This document shows positions 5,569 to 7,999 of a stretch of 7,999 nucleotides of DNA, piece after piece. Both the position numbers and the translations under genes were made by a program. The notes under the pieces were generated by a model. The model was not told where the DNA came from and did no database searches. It saw nothing but the letters and a program-made list of their open reading frames with translations. Positions within the stretch are counted from its first letter, which is position 1. The number at the start of each line of letters is the position of its first letter. Source of the DNA: Planctomycetota bacterium (lineage in GTDB: Bacteria > Planctomycetota > Phycisphaerae > Phycisphaerales > Phycisphaeraceae); contig JAJUHR010000072.1 of NCBI GenBank assembly GCA_029267795.1, positions 1 to 7,999 of the forward strand, in the 5' to 3' direction.

Positions 5569-5780
5569 CGAATGTCGTCGAAAGAGGGGTATCGGGACCA
5601 CCCCCGTACCCAACACTAACGCCCACGGCGGTGGCGCAGTTGCTGGTAGGGTGATATCGCCTAAGATGAGCGCGGCTCGTAAAATCGAATAAAGGTCCGC
5701 CCGATAACCCCCCGGATCCCCGGACCCCCGGAAACCCCCCGGACCCTGGAAGGAAAAACTCGGGGAAGCAGGAAACCGTG
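5569..5780. promoter_or_regulatory. Divergent intergenic region between glycosyltransferase and nuoB
   Basis: This 212-bp region must hold the promoters of both outward-facing genes. On the plus strand a weak sigma70-like candidate is TTGCTG (5640-5645), 16 bp, TAAGAT (5662-5667), with TAAAAT at 5680-5685 as another -10 possibility. GGTGATATCGCC (5650-5661) is a near-perfect palindrome and a conceivable operator. AGGA (5770-5773) lies 7 nt before the nuoB ATG. No confident minus-strand promoter was found. Confidence 0.35.
5708..5740 (-). other. Four-tract G-quadruplex-capable motif
   Basis: On the minus strand there are four G-runs of 6, 5, 4 and 6, separated by loops of 5, 3 and 4 nt (TTTCC, TCC, ATCC). 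This meets the usual G-quadruplex pattern with at least four G per tract. On the plus strand it reads as C-runs with GGA between them, about 40 bp upstream of nuoB. It may lie in the nuoB leader or in the glycosyltransferase promoter or leader. Confidence 0.7.
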
Positions 5781-6347
5781 ATGGGATTGGAAGCAGCGTT
5801 ATCCGCCGAAGGGTATCTGACGACCCAGTTGCAGAAGGTGGTGAACTGGAGCCGACGGTCGTCGCTGTGGCCGCTGCCGTTCGCGACGGCGTGCTGCGGG
5901 ATCGAGCTGATGGCCACGGCCTGCAGCCGGTACGACCTGGCGCGGTTTGGGGCGGAGGCGATGCGCTTCAGCCCGCGGCAAAGCGACTTGCTGATCGTTG
6001 CGGGACGGGTGGCGGTGAAGATGTTGCCGGTGCTGCAGCGGATCTACCAGCAGATGACCGAGCCGAAGTGGGTGATCTCGATGGGGGCGTGCGCGTCGAC
6101 CGGCGGGGTGTTCGACACGTACGCGGTGGTGCAAGGGATCGACCAGTTCATACCGGTGGACGTGTATGTGCCCGGATGCCCGCCACGGCCGGAGACCCTG
6201 ATCGAGGGGATCATGGCGATCCAGCGGATCATCGACCGGGAGGGGTTGCCGCCGGGAGGTGGCCAGCGTCGGCCGTTGCAGATCGCGATCGAGCCGACGC
6301 ATCACGTGTTGCCGCAGCCGGTACCGCTGACGGTGGGGGCGACGTAA
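5781..6347 (+). CDS. nuoB: NADH-quinone oxidoreductase subunit B (complex I N2-cluster subunit)
   Basis: A 188-residue NuoB, the peripheral-arm subunit that holds iron-sulfur cluster N2 and passes electrons to quinone at the membrane interface. The four expected ligands are present: tandem Cys38-Cys39 (ATACCGIELM), Cys104 (SMGACASTGG) and Cys133 (YVPGCPPRPE). The quinone-site motif RFSPRQSD and the C-terminal family pattern GCPPRPE..IEGIMAIQ are intact and the length is normal. ATG at 5781 is favoured because AGGA lies 7 nt upstream; a GTG codon directly before it (5778) is an alternative. The gene stands alone: no nuoA precedes it and no nuoC follows, although nuoABCD order is usual. A related [NiFe]-hydrogenase small-subunit-like role is less likely given the close NuoB fit. 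Confidence 0.95.
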   Translation: MGLEAALSAEGYLTTQLQKVVNWSRRSSLWPLPFATACCGIELMATACSRYDLARFGAEAMRFSPRQSDLLIVAGRVAVKMLPVLQRIYQQMTEPKWVISMGACASTGGVFDTYAVVQGIDQFIPVDVYVPGCPPRPETLIEGIMAIQRIIDREGLPPGGGQRRPLQIAIEPTHHVLPQPVPLTVGAT

Positions 6348-6381
6348 TAAATCAGGTTTGTTGTGCGCATGGCGGACGGAA

Positions 6382-6469
6382 CCGGGGCATCGCTTTGCTC
6401 TGCCCCAGCCACCCAGCCGGGGGTTGCCGAGTACCGACTGGGGCACGCTGCGCTTAGCCCCAGGCACCC
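6382..6469. repeat. Composite C element, inverted copy
   Basis: Read on the minus strand this is C1 (CTGGGGC..GCCCCAG), a short spacer with CGGCAACCC, then GGGTGGCTGGGGCAGAGC and TGCCCCGG. It matches 2251-2359 in module order but its spacer is about 20 bp shorter. Confidence 0.7.
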
Positions 6470-6648
6470 ACCGCTACGCTCTACCCACCCTACTCGTTTA
6501 TGCACACAACAGCCTCGCCTTCGGCTCGGCCTGCTGTGTGGCACCCGCTTAGCTGGTGGGTTTCGCTGCGATCAACCCACCCTACCCTGGCGAGTCCGCT
6601 GCGCTTGACCCGCCCTACGAGTGGTGGGCATAGCGCGGCCTCCAACAT

Positions 6649-6673
6649 CGCTTGCAAGCAAGCGGTGGCACCC
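6649..6673. repeat. GCTTGCAAGCAAGC module with GTGGCACCC tail
   Basis: CGCTTG (6649-6654) and CAAGCG (6659-6664) form a 6-bp stem, followed by GTGGCACCC. The same arrangement, CAAGC then CGTGGCACCC, occurs at 7791-7819, so this is a fifth repeat type shared between gaps. Confidence 0.65.
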
Positions 6674-6677
6674 ATGG

Positions 6678-6701
6678 GCCCGTCGTGTGTTCACGGCGGG
6701 C
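6678..6701. repeat. Module A hairpin, copy 4 (inverted)
   Basis: GCCCGTCGTG - TGTT - CACGGCGGGC. The loop is the reverse complement of the AACA loop and TAAAT follows, which shows the inversion. The stem keeps one G-U type pair. Confidence 0.8.
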
Positions 6702-6710
6702 TAAATCATT

Positions 6711-6729
6711 GGCGGGGCGAAGCCCCGCC
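6711..6729. repeat. Module B hairpin, copy 5 (inverted)
   Basis: GGCGGGGC - GAA - GCCCCGCC, a perfect 8-bp stem with the loop inverted relative to TTC. Confidence 0.8.
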
Positions 6730-6774
6730 CTACGAGTCGTGCGCATAGCGCAGCCTACGCCGATCCAACTTCAA

Positions 6775-6794
6775 CCGCGGGTTTCCACCCGCGG
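6775..6794 (-). terminator. CCGCGGGT hairpin downstream of tRNA-Leu, weak terminator candidate
   Basis: CCGCGGGT - TTCC - ACCCGCGG, a perfect 8-bp stem. On the minus strand it lies about 70 nt past the tRNA 3' end and is followed by TTGAAGTT, a poor T-tract. It belongs to a repeat type also seen in decayed form at 163-178 and about 2304-2324, so it may be a repeat rather than a dedicated terminator. Confidence 0.3.
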
Positions 6795-6865
6795 CTATAT
6801 CACGTCATTTCATCGTCATCGATCTGGTCCGCGGAGCGGAATCTACGGGGCGAGTGAGGGGGTAA

Positions 6866-6951
6866 TGCCCGGGACAGGATTCGAACCTGCAAGCGGTTTT
6901 ACCCGCACCAGCACCTCAAGCTGGCGTGTCTGCCAATTTCACCACCCGGGC
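6866..6951 (-). tRNA. tRNA-Leu, anticodon GAG
   Basis: An 86-nt class II tRNA on the minus strand. The acceptor arms GCCCGGG (6951-6945) and CCCGGGC (6873-6867) pair fully, and the discriminator is A (6866), as expected for leucine. The anticodon stem CCAGC/GCTGG encloses the loop TTGAGGT, giving anticodon GAG (6917-6915), which reads CUC and CUU. A long variable arm (GCGGGTAAAACCGC) is typical of tRNA-Leu, and the T-loop is TTCGAAT. The 3' CCA is not encoded (TTA follows the discriminator) and must be added by CCA-adding enzyme. Confidence 0.96.
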
Positions 6952-6971
6952 GGTGTTGGGTGAAGCGCTTG

Positions 6972-6999
6972 AGTATAGGCGAAGGCGGGGTGTTGTCGA
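6972..6999 (-). promoter_or_regulatory. Sigma70-type promoter of tRNA-Leu
   Basis: On the minus strand, TCGACA (6999-6994; one mismatch to TTGACA), a 16-bp spacer, and TATACT (6977-6972; one mismatch to TATAAT). Transcription would begin near 6965, about 14 nt before the mature tRNA end. It lies between hisB and the tRNA, so the tRNA need not depend on his transcription. Confidence 0.6.
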
Positions 7000-7047
7000 G
7001 GGCGGGTTCGGCAGGGGGTGCGGAGGCTGGGCGCGCGGGCTGAGGGA

Positions 7048-7653
7048 TCACAGCACGCCTTTGGTGCTGGGGACCTCGGAGCCGGTGACGGCGACGGCCT
7101 GTTGCAGGGCTCTGCCGAGGGCTTTGAAGATGGCTTCGGCGATATGGTGGTGGTTGGAGCCGTGGGGGACCTCGACGTGGCAGTTGAACCGGCCGTTGTT
7201 GACCAGGGCGGTGAGGAACTCGGGGATGAGCTGGGTGTCGAAGGAGCCGATCTTGCCCGAGCCGTCGGTGAAGGAGGGGGAGTTGACGCGGAAGACCAGG
7301 GCGGGTCGGCCGGAGAGGTCGACGCTGACGCGGGCCAGGGCGTCTTCCATGGGGATGGAGGCGAAGCCGTAGCGTTCGATGCCACGTTTGTCGCCGAGGG
7401 TTTGCTCCAGGGCCTTACCGAGGACGATGCCGACGTCCTCGACGGTGTGGTGGTCGTCGACGTGGACGTCGCCGCGGGCGTTGACTTTGAGGCCGAAGCG
7501 TCCGTGGCGGGCGAGGTGGGTGAGCATGTGGTCGAAGAAGCCGACGCCGGTTTCGGTGGTGCAGTCGCCGCCGTCGAGGCAGAGGGTGAGCGCGATGTCG
7601 GTCTCGTTGGTTTTGCGGGTGATCGTGGTGGTTCGTGGGGTGCGTGGGGTCAT
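7048..7653 (-). CDS. hisB: Imidazoleglycerol-phosphate dehydratase
   Basis: A 201-residue monofunctional HisB, the usual length for the single-domain enzyme. It removes water from imidazole-glycerol phosphate to give imidazole-acetol phosphate in cytoplasmic histidine synthesis, using two Mn(II) ions. The metal-binding motifs are present: FFDHMLTHLARHG (39-51), DDHHTVEDVG (66-75) and HGSNHHHIAEAIFKALGRAL (164-183), with HHxxED-type ligands in each half of the duplicated fold. The C-terminal STKG matches the family's phosphate-binding end. ATG at 7653 is chosen: it gives the standard N-terminus, and GGAG lies about 10 nt upstream; a longer frame to 7731 would add a proline-rich leader. It lies downstream of hisC on the same strand, 234 bp apart, and hisC's product acts on the HisB product. 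No phosphatase domain is fused. Confidence 0.96.
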   Translation of the reverse strand: MTPRTPRTTTITRKTNETDIALTLCLDGGDCTTETGVGFFDHMLTHLARHGRFGLKVNARGDVHVDDHHTVEDVGIVLGKALEQTLGDKRGIERYGFASIPMEDALARVSVDLSGRPALVFRVNSPSFTDGSGKIGSFDTQLIPEFLTALVNNGRFNCHVEVPHGSNHHHIAEAIFKALGRALQQAVAVTGSEVPSTKGVL

Positions 7654-7708
7654 TGCGGGCGGTCTCCAGGGTTTGTGGGAACGAGGTCTGGGCTGGGGCG
7701 TGACACGG

Positions 7709-7720
7709 ACAAAGCTTTGT
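7709..7720. promoter_or_regulatory. 12-bp palindrome upstream of hisB
   Basis: ACAAAGCTTTGT is a perfect palindrome in an AT-richer patch, 55 bp before the hisB ATG. It could be an operator; a single copy is not strong evidence. Confidence 0.2.
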
Positions 7721-7790
7721 TGAAAACTCACCTATCGGGTATTACGTGCGGCGGATCGCTGGCTCGCAGATCGCGTTTCGCTGAGATTTT

Positions 7791-7850
7791 CACGGCTTGG
7801 CAAGCAAGCCGTGGCACCCGGTAACGGCTCTTGGCAAGCGTCGGCACCCC
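7791..7850. repeat. Degenerate tandem pair of the GGCAAGC/GGCACCC repeat
   Basis: Copy 1 has CACGGCTTG (7791-7799) and CAAGCCGTG (7805-7813), a perfect 9-bp hairpin with loop GCAAG, then GCACCCGG. Copy 2 begins ACGGCTCTTGGCAAGC (7824-7839) and continues GTCGGCACCCC, with its second arm mostly lost. The module is related to 6649-6673 in island 3. Confidence 0.65.
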
Positions 7851-7887
7851 GATCGGGTTTTCAAACAGAGCTTAGGCGGCTCTGGCG

Positions 7888-7999
7888 TCACAGATGGTCC
7901 AGGGCGGCGAGCAGGGCGTCGTTTTCGTGTGGGGCCCCGACGGTGATCCGAAGCTTATCGCGCACACGCTGGTAATCAAAGTAACGGACGAAGATGCCC
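7888..7999 (-). CDS. hisC: Histidinol-phosphate aminotransferase, C-terminal end only
   Basis: The last 36 codons of a minus-strand gene that continues beyond the right edge, ending in TGA at 7890-7888. The peptide begins GIFVRYFDYQRVRDKLRITV and ends GAPHENDALLAALDHL, matching the C-terminus of HisC, a PLP-dependent aminotransferase that converts imidazole-acetol phosphate to histidinol phosphate in the step after HisB. The LRITVG segment contains the family's substrate-binding arginine. Its position upstream of hisB supports the assignment. The PLP lysine and most of the enzyme lie outside the window, so another class I/II aminotransferase cannot be fully excluded. Confidence 0.85.
   Translation of the reverse strand, partial: GIFVRYFDYQRVRDKLRITVGAPHENDALLAALDHL

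Larger units (their letters stand above)
6676..6734. repeat. 59-bp inverted repeat, right copy
   Basis: Reverse-complement partner of 3475-3533 with four differences. It contains module A (6678-6701) and module B (6711-6729). Confidence 0.85.
6364..6800. repeat. Repeat island 3: the same modules in inverted orientation
   Basis: The gap between nuoB and tRNA-Leu has no credible gene. It holds composite C inverted (6382-6469), an imperfect CACACAACAG..CTGCTGTGTG hairpin (6503-6540), inverted GGCGGGTC-type sequence (about 6594-6619), a CGCTTG-CAAG-CAAGCG hairpin (6649-6664) followed by GTGGCACCC, module A (6678-6701), module B (6711-6729) and a CCGCGGGT hairpin (6775-6794). CCCTACG at 6613 and 6728 is the reverse complement of the CGTAGGG joints of islands 1 and 2. 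The gap lies between genes that converge, as for island 1. Positions 6801-6865 show nothing recognisable. Confidence 0.85.
7654..7887. other. hisC-hisB intergenic gap with repeat pair and small palindrome
   Basis: No gene is visible. It carries two degenerate tandem repeat copies (7792-7820 and 7824-7850) and ACAAAGCTTTGT (7709-7720), a perfect 12-bp palindrome about 55 bp before hisB. A leader peptide with a run of His codons, as in enterobacterial his attenuators, was not found. The gap is long for an operon, so hisB may have its own promoter, but none could be picked out. Confidence 0.5.

Noticed and set aside
5569..5830. Replication origin at the skew switch
   Set aside because: No cluster of DnaA boxes was seen; the closest word, TTATCCGCC near 5800, is a partial match inside nuoB, and no dnaA, dnaN or gyrB is nearby.
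5799..6467. Minus-strand open frame opposite nuoB
   Set aside because: Arg/His-rich shadow that begins in the repeat; the nuoB cysteine ligands are on the other strand.
6358..6748. Possible small proteins downstream of nuoB
   Set aside because: They lie wholly inside repeat island 3, overlap each other in several frames and have no supporting start signals.
7654..7731. N-terminal extension of hisB to 7731
   Set aside because: The added 26 residues are proline/arginine-rich and unlike the family; ATG at 7653 gives the standard length.
7018..7824. Plus-strand open frame opposite hisB
   Set aside because: Gly/Val/Asp-rich shadow of hisB that also runs through the hisC-hisB gap.

Overview
This is a GC-rich bacterial chromosome window with long intergenic gaps full of short hairpin-forming repeats. 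The best guess for the host is a planctomycete, perhaps Phycisphaerae-like. That is an inference from a PEP-CTERM-type FemAB protein, a nuoB gene standing alone, the hisC-hisB arrangement and the repeat style; no rRNA or other strict marker is present. No virus, plasmid, transposase, CRISPR array or recognisable defence system was found.

Layout, left to right: (1) 1-241, non-coding with decayed repeats. (2) 242-1918 (+), a membrane sensor histidine kinase. (3) 1934-2367, repeat island 1. (4) 2391-3455 (-), a FemAB/GNAT-fold protein of the exosortase/PEP-CTERM type. (5) 3456-3775, repeat island 2. (6) 3776-4351 (-), a hexapeptide-repeat acyltransferase, translationally coupled by an ATGA overlap to (7) 4348-5568 (-), a GT4-like glycosyltransferase. 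(8) 5569-5780, a divergent intergenic region with a four-tract G-quadruplex-capable motif. (9) 5781-6347 (+), nuoB. (10) 6364-6800, repeat island 3, in inverted orientation. (11) 6866-6951 (-), tRNA-Leu(GAG) with its own promoter. (12) 7048-7653 (-), hisB. (13) 7654-7887, a gap with another repeat pair. (14) 7888 to the edge (-), the C-terminus of hisC.

Three functional themes appear. The three minus-strand genes at 2391-5568 look like part of an envelope or exopolysaccharide locus: a sugar is added, an acyl group is placed on a glycan, and a FemAB-like transferase acts in the same pathway. hisC and hisB catalyse steps of histidine synthesis. nuoB encodes the N2-cluster subunit of respiratory complex I, without the neighbours it usually has. 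The histidine kinase has no visible response regulator here.

The most unusual signals are non-genic. A modular repeat family includes a 69-bp direct pair and a 59-bp inverted pair, each with only four differences. A G8 run lies at the glycosyltransferase/acyltransferase junction, where a -1 slip would fuse the two proteins. G/C skew changes sign at the divergent glycosyltransferase/nuoB region, independent of gene orientation. None of these proves a new system; the repeat family and the G8 junction are the most testable leads.
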